Made by a program: the position numbers and the translations under genes. Shown one piece after another: positions 14,646 to 22,263 of a stretch of DNA of 24,512 nt; the first letter of the stretch is position 1; each line of letters starts with the position of its first letter. The notes beneath the pieces were generated by a model, which did not search any database, was not told where the DNA came from, and saw nothing but the letters and a program-made list of their open reading frames with translations. Origin of the DNA: JAVBSX01 sp031549565 (GTDB taxonomy: Bacteria > Planctomycetota > Planctomycetia > Pirellulales > Thermoguttaceae); assembly GCA_031549565.1 (NCBI GenBank), contig JAVBPO010000037.1:1-24512 (forward strand). The letters run 5' to 3'.

Positions 14646-17600
14646 CTACTTTTCACCGACGGCCGGGGGGGATTTTTCATCGACACCGGCGGGCGGGAGG
14701 ATTTTTTCGGCGAACAGGAACGCGTTGACGTGGTTTTCGGTCCACTCGGAAACCGATTGCAGGAGCACGAAAAGGACCGGCGTTACGAAAATACCGACCA
14801 TCGTTTCGGTGAGCATTCCGCCGCACACGGCCGTTCCGATCGCTTGTCGTCCCGCCGCACCGGCGCCCTTGGCGAACACGAGCGGGAGCACGCCGAGGAT
14901 AAACGCGTACGACGTCATCATGATCGGCCGCAACCGCAACCGGCCCGCTTCGTAAGCCGCCTGGACGATCGACGCCCCTTCACGCCGCAGGTCGCGGGCG
15001 AATTCCGTGATCAAAATCGCGTTCTTGGCTGAAAGACCGACCATGAGTACCAACCCGATTTGCGTATAAATATTCACTTCCGGAATCGCGCTGCTGACTG
15101 TTGCGCGGAATACGACGCCCGTCAACGAGCCCGCGACACCCAGCGGTACGGCCATCATAATGATCAACGGCGTGGACCAGCTTTCGTATTGGGCGCTGAG
15201 GACCAGAAACGCAAAAATCACGGACAGCGCGAAAATGATCATTGTCGAGGAGCCGACGTTCTTTTCCTGATAGGTCATACCGGTCCAGTCGTACCCAAAC
15301 CCGTCCGGAAGCGCTCCGGCAAGCTCTTCCATTCTTGCGATTCCCTGGCCGGTACTTTTGTCCGGGCGGAGGATCATCGTCATACTCGCCGAAGGATAAA
15401 GGTTATACCGCGTCAACTGGAGCGGACCGACTTCGTCCTTGATCGTCGCGAAGGACCGGAACGGCACCATTTTCCCTTCGTTGTTTTTCACGCGATAATC
15501 GAGAATCTGCTCCCCGTTGCGACGAAATTCTCCCTTGGCGAGCATCATGACGCGGAAAACGCGGCTGAACACGTTAAAGTCGTTGACGTAAGCCGAACCG
15601 AATTGGGCTTGGAGGGTCGCGAACGTTTCGTTGAGCGTGAGCCCCATCTTTTTGAGTTTTTCGCGATCGATGTCGAGATAAAATCGCGGATAATTCGTAC
15701 TGAAATTACAGATTCCGAGGACGAACGTTCCGGTGACCGGGTCGGCGACGTCTTTGGTCGCGGTCGCGATCAAATCCTGGGCGGTCGTCGCGAGGACGTC
15801 GTTTCCGAACGGACGTTTGTCGAGCAACTGGAACGCGAGCCCGTTGGCCATTCCCAAGCCGGGAATCGGCGGCGGGACGAACGCCTGGATTCGCGCTTCC
15901 GGAATCTGGGCGAACGCTTCGCTGAGTTTGGCGGCGATGACGTCGATGTGTTTGTCGGGAGTCCGTCGCTGGTCCCACGGCGTCATGGTGATGATCCCCG
16001 CCGCGGCGTTGGAGGCCGCACCGCCGTCCATGAACGAAAATCCGGAAATCAGCATCTTGTGGGCGACCGTGCCTCCGGTTTCGTCGGAGATCCGATTGAC
16101 AATCGTTTCCACTTTGCGCAGCACCGTTTCGGTTCGTTGCAAGGACGCACCGTCGGGCAGTTTCACGTCGATGAACACGCCCCCCTGGTCTTCGTTCGGC
16201 AAAAACCCGGTCGGAAGGTGCGTCATCGCGAAATAGAGCACGTAAATCAGCCCGAACCAAAGGAGCAGCATGATCAACGAGCCGTAAATCAATCGCTTCA
16301 CGAGAAACAGATACCCCGCGGCAAGCGTGTCGAAGCAGAAGTTGAATATCCGGAACCCGATGAACTTTTTGTGCGGATCAATCGAATGTCGGAGGAAAAT
16401 CGCACACAACGCCGGCGAAAGCGTCATTGCGCAGAGTCCGGAAATTCCGACCGCCGCCGCGATGGTCAGCGCGAACTGCTTGTAAATCTGTCCAACGATA
16501 CCGCCGATCATCGCCGTCGGAATAAACACGCTCATGAGCACCAAAGCGGTCGCGACGACCGGTCCGGCGACCTGGTCCATCGATTTATGCGCAGCCGCCG
16601 TCGCACTGCAACGCTCCTCGTCGATGATTCGCTGCGTATTTTCCACCACGACGATCGAGTCGTCGACCACGATCCCGATCACGAGAATCAAGCCGAAAAG
16701 CGTGAGCGTATTGATTGAGAAGCCGAAAAGCATCATGAAGAAAAACGCGCCGATGAGCGATACCGGAATCGTCATCGTCGGAATCAGAGCCGCCCGCCAG
16801 TCCTGGAGGAAGACGTACACCGTCGCGACGACGAACAGCACCGCCAAAAGGAGCGTTTCAACGACTTCGACGACCGATTTTTCGACGTATTTGGTCGCAT
16901 CGTAAGCGGTGAAGTAATCCAAGCCGTTACGTCGGATTTCACTCTGCATGTCCCGCATCGCTTTGCGAACGCCTTGCGCGACCTTCAACGCATTGGCTCC
17001 CGGACGCTGGCTGACCGCTAAAGCGCACGCACTGACCCCATCCATATTCGAGCTGTTCGAGTAGGAGAGCGAACCGAGTTCGATGATCGCAACGTCCTTG
17101 AGGCGAAGCACCTGCATCTCGTCGCCGGTTCGCAGGACGATATTTTTGAATTGTTCCACGTCGGCCAAACGACCGAGTGTAACGATCGGAATGTTCATCA
17201 CCTGTCCGGCCGGAACCGGTTGGTCGCCGACTCGGCCCGAAGCGACCTGGACGTTCTGTTCCTGAAGGACCTGGAAGATTTCCTGAACGGAAATTTTGCG
17301 TGCGGCCATGATCTCCGGATCGAGCCAAATACGCATACTGAACGTCTTCGTATCGAAAACACGCACGTCGCCGACGCCGTCGACCCGGGCAAGAGTATCC
17401 TTGATGTAAAGGTTCGTGTAGTTGGACAGATAGGTCGCGTCTTTATGCTCGACATACCCGCCGTCGTCGAGTTCTTTTTGCAACTTTTCGGTTTCCGCCA
17501 GCCGGGCGGCGAGATTCTGCTCCTCGGAATGGTCGAGAAGGCCGATTGCGACCAGAAACCGTTCCAAAACCCCCATTTTGGTCGGTTCTTTTTTCGTTTG

Positions 17601-18074
17601 CTGCGGATTGTCCCTTGCGTGGGCTAAAAGCGTCGCGGAATCGACGATGCTCAAGAACATGACGAAGTTCGTCGACCGCTTGGCGACATTGACCCCTTGT
17701 CGGCGTACTTCTTCCGGCAGGATCGGCTCGGCCTGTTTGACGCGGTTCTGCACGTTGACCGTCGCCATGTCGGGGTCGGTTCCCACCTCAAACGTCACGG
17801 TGATCGAACAGCTTCCGTCGCTCGAACAGGACGACTGGATGTAGATCATGTTGTCCACGCCGTTGACGACCTGTTCAATCGGAATACAGACGGAGTTGAC
17901 AACATCTTCCGCGTTCGCCCCCGGATAGTTCGCCGAGATACTGACCGTCGGCGGCACGATGTCGGGATACTGGGCGATCGGGAGCGAAACGACGGACACC
18001 AAGCCGACCAAAATGATCAGCAGGGAGATCACGCACGCGAAAACCGGACGATTGATGAAAAAATGTGCAAACAT
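14646..18074 (-). CDS. RND-family multidrug efflux pump, AcrB/HAE1 type
   Basis: Inner-membrane proton-driven exporter, 1142 residues (AcrB about 1050). It opens MFAHFFINRPVFACVISLLI (TM1), followed by the porter domain. The proton-relay residues are present: Asp471 and Asp472 in VIGIVVDDSIVVVEN and Lys1017 in GLSAKNAILITEF. PxxxPPxVSIxAxYPGA and GVGDVRVF are typical. Residues about 146-208 are an insertion of roughly 55-60 residues (charged, helix-prone: LAARLAETEKLQKELDDGG) between the first porter strand and YLSNYTNLYIKD. I start at 18074; the open frame runs 17 codons further, but those codons translate a heptamer repeat (NSSFVIRN) and are not protein. It lies downstream of its likely adaptor at 18253; no TolC homologue is present. 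Substrates cannot be inferred. Confidence 0.94.
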   Translation of the reverse strand: MFAHFFINRPVFACVISLLIILVGLVSVVSLPIAQYPDIVPPTVSISANYPGANAEDVVNSVCIPIEQVVNGVDNMIYIQSSCSSDGSCSITVTFEVGTDPDMATVNVQNRVKQAEPILPEEVRRQGVNVAKRSTNFVMFLSIVDSATLLAHARDNPQQTKKEPTKMGVLERFLVAIGLLDHSEEQNLAARLAETEKLQKELDDGGYVEHKDATYLSNYTNLYIKDTLARVDGVGDVRVFDTKTFSMRIWLDPEIMAARKISVQEIFQVLQEQNVQVASGRVGDQPVPAGQVMNIPIVTLGRLADVEQFKNIVLRTGDEMQVLRLKDVAIIELGSLSYSNSSNMDGVSACALAVSQRPGANALKVAQGVRKAMRDMQSEIRRNGLDYFTAYDATKYVEKSVVEVVETLLLAVLFVVATVYVFLQDWRAALIPTMTIPVSLIGAFFFMMLFGFSINTLTLFGLILVIGIVVDDSIVVVENTQRIIDEERCSATAAAHKSMDQVAGPVVATALVLMSVFIPTAMIGGIVGQIYKQFALTIAAAVGISGLCAMTLSPALCAIFLRHSIDPHKKFIGFRIFNFCFDTLAAGYLFLVKRLIYGSLIMLLLWFGLIYVLYFAMTHLPTGFLPNEDQGGVFIDVKLPDGASLQRTETVLRKVETIVNRISDETGGTVAHKMLISGFSFMDGGAASNAAAGIITMTPWDQRRTPDKHIDVIAAKLSEAFAQIPEARIQAFVPPPIPGLGMANGLAFQLLDKRPFGNDVLATTAQDLIATATKDVADPVTGTFVLGICNFSTNYPRFYLDIDREKLKKMGLTLNETFATLQAQFGSAYVNDFNVFSRVFRVMMLAKGEFRRNGEQILDYRVKNNEGKMVPFRSFATIKDEVGPLQLTRYNLYPSASMTMILRPDKSTGQGIARMEELAGALPDGFGYDWTGMTYQEKNVGSSTMIIFALSVIFAFLVLSAQYESWSTPLIIMMAVPLGVAGSLTGVVFRATVSSAIPEVNIYTQIGLVLMVGLSAKNAILITEFARDLRREGASIVQAAYEAGRLRLRPIMMTSYAFILGVLPLVFAKGAGAAGRQAIGTAVCGGMLTETMVGIFVTPVLFVLLQSVSEWTENHVNAFLFAEKILPPAGVDEKSPPAVGEK

Positions 18075-18083
18075 TTTTGAATA

Positions 18084-18118
18084 ATTACGAATTACGAATG
18101 ACGAATTCCAAATGAATT
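18084..18118. repeat. heptanucleotide tandem repeat, ATTACGA type
   Basis: Five 7-mers: ATTACGA, ATTACGA, ATGACGA, ATTCCAA, ATGAATT. On the minus strand they translate as NSSFVIRN, a familiar false N-terminal tail. They lie immediately upstream of the RND pump start. It is a third unit type, different from the arrays at 5657 and 5722. Confidence 0.8.
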
Positions 18119-18130
18119 CGTTCAACCACC

Positions 18131-18156
18131 CCCGTTAGCGGCGGGGCTTGCCCCGC
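18131..18156. repeat. GC-rich palindromic repeat with CCGTTAGC core
   Basis: GCGGGGC (18141-18147) and GCCCCGC (18150-18156) pair around TT, preceded by CCCGTTAGCG. The GTTAGC core also begins the palindrome at 723, and a relative lies at 22078. It sits between the RND adaptor and pump genes. Confidence 0.65.
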
Positions 18157-18252
18157 GTTGGATCGGCAATAAGCCCCACATCGTTCGAAGATTCACGGCA
18201 GACTGGAAGCTCGCTGGCCCGGATGCAGGCGAGGCGCCCGTGCGCTCCCTAT

Positions 18253-19731
18253 CTACACCGCACCTTCCTCGGCTTTCGCGGGCGGAGCTTGTTCCCCTTC
18301 CGCGGGTTTCGCCTTACCGTTGTCGTTGCCCTTGCCCTTGCCGTTTCCGTTGATCAGCAGATCGTGCCTCTTTTCGTATTCTTCTTTGGTCAACGGTTCG
18401 ACGGGGTCGTCGATTTTCGCTTTTTGAATTCCCTGGTAAATGTAGGTTTCCCCGGCCTTGAGCCCGGCGAGAATGACCCGCATCCGACCGTTGACCAGTT
18501 CGCCGATCTTCACATTACGACGTCGGACGATTTTGTCCTTGTCCACCAGGAGCAGGAATTTCGTGTTCAAGTCGGAGTTGACCGCTTCTTCACGAACGAG
18601 AACCGCGTTGGGAATCACGTCGGTCGGGATTCGGACGCGGCAAATCTGCCCCGGAAAGATGCGGTAATCCGGGTTCGGAATCTCGCCCCGGAGAATGATC
18701 GTTCCGGTACTTTGGTCGATCGTGTTGTCGGTCAACTGGAGCGTTCCGTGGAAGTCGAACCCTTCGTCGGCGGACGCGTTCGGCCCGCTGATCATCGCGA
18801 TGGAGAATTTTCCGCTGAATCCGCGTCCTTCGGGCGAAACGGACCAGTTATCCGCGGGAGTAAATTCCTGGGTACTCGGCTTTTGTTCGCCCAAAACCGG
18901 CGGCTCAACCGTCGTTTCCGGGTCCTGAAACTCCGTAAGAATGGGGGCGATGTTCAGTTCCGGAGCCGGCTGGTCTCCCGATTGAACCGTAAGAGAAACA
19001 TTACGCGTCTGAACAGCCGGATTCCGCGACGCCGCTTTCTTCGAATCGCCGAGAATCGTGTTGAATTGCGAATCGCTGATATCGAAGTAAACGTAGATCG
19101 GATCCATCTTCGCGACGGTTACGAGCTCGGTTCTCGTGCTGCCCGGTCCGACGAGATTCCCCAAGTCGACCAAGTTTGGCCCGGTTTTCCCGGTCAGCGG
19201 GGATACGACGCTCGTATAGCTGAGATTCAATTTCGCTCGAGTGATTGCCGCATTGGTTCGGTCGATATTACCGATCGCTTCCTGGAGGAGAGCGTTTTGG
19301 GTTTGAAAATCCTCCGGCGAGATCGTCTTGGTCTCGAAAAGCTTCTTGGAGCGGTCGTAATTCGCCCGGGCAAGCGCTTCTTTGGCTTGGTTGACCTTCA
19401 ATTCGGCATTCAGCGAATTCAGCGCAGCCTGATAATCATCCGATTCGATCTGAAAGAGCGGTTGCCCTTCCTGAACGAGATCGCCCGGCTTGAATTTGAT
19501 TTCCTTGAGGAATCCGGCGACACGAGCAGGGATCGACACGAACTGCGAAGCACGCGTATCCCCTTGGGTCCGGATGTAAAGCTGAACATCCTGCGTGATC
19601 GATTGATCGACGATCACTTCGGACGGCGGCGGCTTGGGCGGTTCTTGTCTCGCCGAAGAGCAACCGGAATAAATCAACAGAGAAAAGCAGGCCAAGCCCG
19701 CAAAAACGTCGCGAAACAAACGATTGGTCAT
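18253..19731 (-). CDS. RND efflux membrane-fusion protein (HlyD/AcrA type), probable lipoprotein
   Basis: Periplasmic adaptor linking the RND pump to an outer-membrane channel; 492 residues, against about 370-400 for typical AcrA. The signal region has a near-lipobox (LLIYSGCSS, Cys24; Tyr at -3 is not ideal). The barrel-sandwich half-motif SIPARVAGFLKEIKFKPGDL and its partner TSVVSPLTGKTGPNLVDLGN flank a helical hairpin with NYDRSKKLFETKTISPEDFQ. After YVYFDISDSQFNTILG comes an extra segment of about 80-100 residues (QPAPELNIAPILTEF, then PPVLGEQKPSTQEF, among others) inside the beta-barrel region, before FHGTLQLTDNTIDQSTGTI. The tail is low complexity (NGNGKGKGNDNGKAKPAEGE). It is 178 bp upstream of the pump gene with repeats between, so the two are a likely operon with a structured spacer. 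Confidence 0.9.
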   Translation of the reverse strand: MTNRLFRDVFAGLACFSLLIYSGCSSARQEPPKPPPSEVIVDQSITQDVQLYIRTQGDTRASQFVSIPARVAGFLKEIKFKPGDLVQEGQPLFQIESDDYQAALNSLNAELKVNQAKEALARANYDRSKKLFETKTISPEDFQTQNALLQEAIGNIDRTNAAITRAKLNLSYTSVVSPLTGKTGPNLVDLGNLVGPGSTRTELVTVAKMDPIYVYFDISDSQFNTILGDSKKAASRNPAVQTRNVSLTVQSGDQPAPELNIAPILTEFQDPETTVEPPVLGEQKPSTQEFTPADNWSVSPEGRGFSGKFSIAMISGPNASADEGFDFHGTLQLTDNTIDQSTGTIILRGEIPNPDYRIFPGQICRVRIPTDVIPNAVLVREEAVNSDLNTKFLLLVDKDKIVRRRNVKIGELVNGRMRVILAGLKAGETYIYQGIQKAKIDDPVEPLTKEEYEKRHDLLINGNGKGKGNDNGKAKPAEGEQAPPAKAEEGAV

Positions 19732-19973
19732 ATATCTGACTTACGAGAGTTGCATGCCGTAGACAGTAGACAAATGTGTACCTACACCGAGTCCACGGAA
19801 AAACACGAAAGCAACCATTGTATTTCCGACTTGAAGCTATGCAACCCGGTCAAAGAAAGAAACTCCGGAATGAGCAATCCCGTAGGAACCGCAAATTGCC
19901 CTTGATATTACGGTTATACGACATACAATGAAAGTAACTTATGTCGATTGGTTGTCCTCATTCCTAAGCTCCA
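19732..19973. other. divergent intergenic region, no gene supported
   Basis: This region separates the minus-strand RND adaptor from the plus-strand PHP gene and should hold both promoters. TTGACC on the minus strand (19849-19854) is a possible -35, but no matching -10 is clear. TATACG (19915-19920) could serve the plus strand. An ATG at 19928 opens a 50-codon frame (MKVTYVDWLSSFLSS) that may be a frameshifted N-terminus of the next gene. Confidence 0.35.
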
Positions 19974-21308
19974 TTGATCGATCCTGCCCGCATTCTCTGG
20001 TACGAAGCCGAACTGATCTGCCGTTATTTTCTGGATTATCTCCGTCGAGGCGAGATTTCGCCGCATATTCAACGTCTTGAGCCGGTCGGCGATTTCCGGC
20101 GGCTTTGTGAAACGATCGGGCAGCTCGAGTTTCTGGCCGCCTGCGACCGGCCGGAGCGGTTGTTCGAGTTTCTCCGGCACTGCCCCGCCGTTGCCGAACC
20201 GATTTCCCAAACCGACAAAACGCTGGTCGTTAAGCTCGTCCAGTCGATTCCGGCCCGGACCGGGTTTCACGCCCTCGTTCCCGATGCCGCAACGCCGCCG
20301 TTTCACGGGATTCGCATCATTTTTCGAACCGTTGCCGAATCCGACTTCGGCTGTGCCCTTTGGCAAACCACCGGTTCCGAGGAACATCTTCACCAGATGA
20401 AAAAGCGGTTGGGCAAAGACATTCCCGAGCGGGGTTTTTCCGAAGAGACCGATTTTTTCCATTCGCTTGGAATCCCTTGGATTCTCCCGGAGTTACGCGA
20501 GGGACGCCGTGAAGTCGAATGGGCGCAGAGCGATTCCCTTCCCCGGCTGATTACCGTCGAGGATTTGAAAGGCGATCTCCATTCCCACACCGACTGGACC
20601 GACGGACTTGACGAACCGAAAACCATGGTTCAGCAAGCCCAAAAAAACGGTCTGGAGTACTTTGCCCTCACGGACCACTCCAAACGGGTCGCCCAATGCA
20701 ACGGGCTGAACGAAAAGCAGCTCCTTTACCAATGGAGCCGGTACGAGCAACTCCAAGCGGAAATCGACGAGGAAACCGAAAAAGCCGGGCTCAAACCGAT
20801 CCAGCTTCTCAAAGGGGTCGAAGTCGACATTCTCGAATCCGGCGAAATGGACCTTGCCGACGAAGTGCTCTCTCGGGCGGACTGGGTCGTCGCCAGTCTC
20901 CATTTTGGACACACGCAGCCGAAAAACCGATTAACCCGGCGGTTGCTCAACGCGATTGAAAACCCGAACGTCAGTGTCATCGCGCATCCGACGGGCCGGT
21001 TTTTGCCCGGATACCCGCCGTTCGACGCCGATTGGGAACAAGTGTTTGCCGCAGCGGCCCAATACGGCTGTTTTCTGGAGCTCAACTCGCATCCGAAACG
21101 TCTCGACTTGAGCGATACCGACTGTGCCCGCGCGAAAGAGTTGGGAATCAAGATCGTGATCTCCAGCGACGCCCATTCCAAGGACGCCTTGAGTTTGACG
21201 CGTTTCGGCATCAACCAGGCTCGGCGAGCCGGGTTGCGGAGCGAAGACGTCGCCAACACACGATCCTGGCCGGAGCTCCAAAAAATCGTGCGGACAAAAC
21301 CAAATTAA
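19974..21308 (+). CDS. PolX-derived PHP-domain phosphoesterase with degenerate polymerase palm
   Basis: Protein of 444 residues matching the C-terminal two-thirds of family-X DNA polymerases (PolX, usually about 570). Residues 1-190 correspond to the palm and thumb, but GSxRRxxETxxDxD reads GDFRRLCETIGQLEF (39-53), giving Gln50 and Glu52 in place of two catalytic Asp. The third, in vDxRvV, reads HGIRII (Gly112). WQTTGSEEHLHQMKKRL still matches FTGSxxHN. The N-terminal HhH region is missing. From 190 (IPWILPELREG) the PHP domain is complete: DLHSHTDWTDG (His203, His205), TDHS (Asp234, His235), GVEVDIL (Glu283), SLHFG (His310), HPTGR (His338), DAHS (Asp399, His401). It is probably a metal-dependent nuclease or phosphoesterase, not a polymerase. 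The start is TTG at 19974, just after an in-frame TAA; no internal ATG precedes the PHP domain. Confidence 0.85.
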   Translation: MIDPARILWYEAELICRYFLDYLRRGEISPHIQRLEPVGDFRRLCETIGQLEFLAACDRPERLFEFLRHCPAVAEPISQTDKTLVVKLVQSIPARTGFHALVPDAATPPFHGIRIIFRTVAESDFGCALWQTTGSEEHLHQMKKRLGKDIPERGFSEETDFFHSLGIPWILPELREGRREVEWAQSDSLPRLITVEDLKGDLHSHTDWTDGLDEPKTMVQQAQKNGLEYFALTDHSKRVAQCNGLNEKQLLYQWSRYEQLQAEIDEETEKAGLKPIQLLKGVEVDILESGEMDLADEVLSRADWVVASLHFGHTQPKNRLTRRLLNAIENPNVSVIAHPTGRFLPGYPPFDADWEQVFAAAAQYGCFLELNSHPKRLDLSDTDCARAKELGIKIVISSDAHSKDALSLTRFGINQARRAGLRSEDVANTRSWPELQKIVRTKPN

Positions 21309-21344
21309 TGAAACGACGTAGGGGATTTTTCCAAAATAATACAC

Positions 21345-21350
21345 TATAAT
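21345..21350 (+). promoter_or_regulatory. -10 box of the unknown 208-residue gene
   Basis: Perfect TATAAT with A/T-rich sequence upstream (CCAAAATAATACAC), 37 bp after the PHP gene stop. No TTGACA-like -35 is seen at 16-18 bp. The leader to the ATG at 21438 would be about 80 nt. Confidence 0.45.
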
Positions 21351-21437
21351 TGTACCATACGGGTCGAAAAGCAAAGTTCTATTTGCACGTCGGAACTTTT
21401 TTTCATTCATGTCATTTCCATACGAGAGGACGATCCT

Positions 21438-22064
21438 ATGAGTACTCATCACAGTTTAGTGTTATTTCAGGGAGACCACATGCACCGTCTCCCGGAGATT
21501 TTCGGGTGTTTCGACTACATCATGACCGACCACAAGGAGACGGTTTCCGGAATGGAAACGATCTGGGAGCGAACGAACTGGCCGCTCCGGAGCCGTCCCC
21601 GGGACACCGTTCACAAAGCGGTCCTTTGCAACGGGCTTTGGACCGGCGTGTTGGATCGCGAAATGTCGCTCATCACGCAAAAGAAAAAGTGTCAGGAATG
21701 CGCAAAAAAATTCGGGATTAAGATTTTCGGTTATTTTTCGGAAAGCGTCTCCGGTTCCTGCGGGTTTTACCTGTTCAACCCGATGCTCGAGCGGGAATTT
21801 TTCATGCAGGACAACGAGGTCGTCGTCGATGAAGGGGATCCGCTCCCGGAAGAGGCGGGACTCACGCTGGACAACGTGATCGAGCACGGCGTCATGATGA
21901 TCGCCCGGCACATCGGTTTTCCCGACACGCTTTTCGGCGATCCGAAAATCAAAGTGCAGATCGTCGAGCTTCAGTTTCGACTGGAGAGCAAAAACCTCGA
22001 CCTGACCCACAATCCGTCGCACCGTAAACCGGAAGAGAAGAAAAACTGGTGGAGATTTTGGTGA
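21438..22064 (+). CDS. hypothetical protein, family not recognised
   Basis: Soluble, 208 residues, no signal peptide or membrane segment. GAGAGGA lies 7 bp before the ATG at 21438; a second start, 21480 (MHRLPEIFGCF), also has a GGGAG and is possible. Visible features: histidine-rich opening (MSTHHSLVLFQGDHMHRL), TWPLR-like TNWPLRSRPRDTVHKAVLC, a CQEC pair within KKKCQECAKKFGIKIFGYF, then SVSGSCGFYLF, REFFMQDNEVVVDEGDPLPEE, and a helical C-terminal region ending WWRFW. The pattern of a strand with SGSxGFxxF, then a short acidic strand and D-x-G-x-PLPEE, suggests a compact alpha/beta protein of the kind often called DUF or immunity-like, but this is only a resemblance. It has its own promoter and ribosome site and codon use like its neighbours, so it is probably a real gene. 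Confidence 0.7.
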   Translation: MSTHHSLVLFQGDHMHRLPEIFGCFDYIMTDHKETVSGMETIWERTNWPLRSRPRDTVHKAVLCNGLWTGVLDREMSLITQKKKCQECAKKFGIKIFGYFSESVSGSCGFYLFNPMLEREFFMQDNEVVVDEGDPLPEEAGLTLDNVIEHGVMMIARHIGFPDTLFGDPKIKVQIVELQFRLESKNLDLTHNPSHRKPEEKKNWWRFW

Positions 22065-22077
22065 TTGGCCTGTTAAC

Positions 22078-22234
22078 CCCGGGGCCTGCCCCGGGCTTGT
22101 GGTATTTCCTGGGACCGCAGGCATCTTGCCTGCACCTGGGTCTGCGGGCTTCCAGCCCGCAGCAAGAAACAGTCGGACGCCCTGCAAACGGTGCCCGACC
22201 TTCTACTGGCTGGCTGGAAGCCTGCGGTCCCAGG
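22078..22234. repeat. composite palindromic intergenic repeat cluster
   Basis: Outer arms CCTGGGACCGCAGGC (22108-22122) and GCCTGCGGTCCCAGG (22220-22234) are exact 15-bp inverted repeats. Inside are GCAGGC/GCCTGC (22117-22133, 5-nt loop), CTGCGGGCT/AGCCCGCAG (22142-22162, 3-nt loop) and an imperfect GTCGG/CCGAC stem (about 22172-22199). Just before lies CCCGGGG/CCCCGGG (22078-22095, 4-nt loop). It fills nearly the whole 199-bp gap. The phrases GCATCTTGCCTGC and GCTGGAAGCCTGCGG are familiar from planctomycete and related intergenic repeats. There is no T-run after any stem. Confidence 0.85.
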
Positions 22235-22263
22235 TTTCGAAACACTACGGGAGTTGATTGAAT

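Noticed and set aside
15060..16718. 552-codon plus-strand frame opposite the RND pump
   Set aside because: Extremely Arg-rich antisense translation of a gene with clear family motifs on the other strand.
18148..19905. 585-codon plus-strand frame opposite the RND adaptor
   Set aside because: Antisense shadow with low-complexity Arg/Asp content; the minus strand encodes a clear membrane-fusion protein.
22078..22095. Intrinsic terminator of the 208-residue gene
   Set aside because: The CCCGGGG/CCCCGGG stem is strong but is followed by CTTGTGG and not by a T-run.
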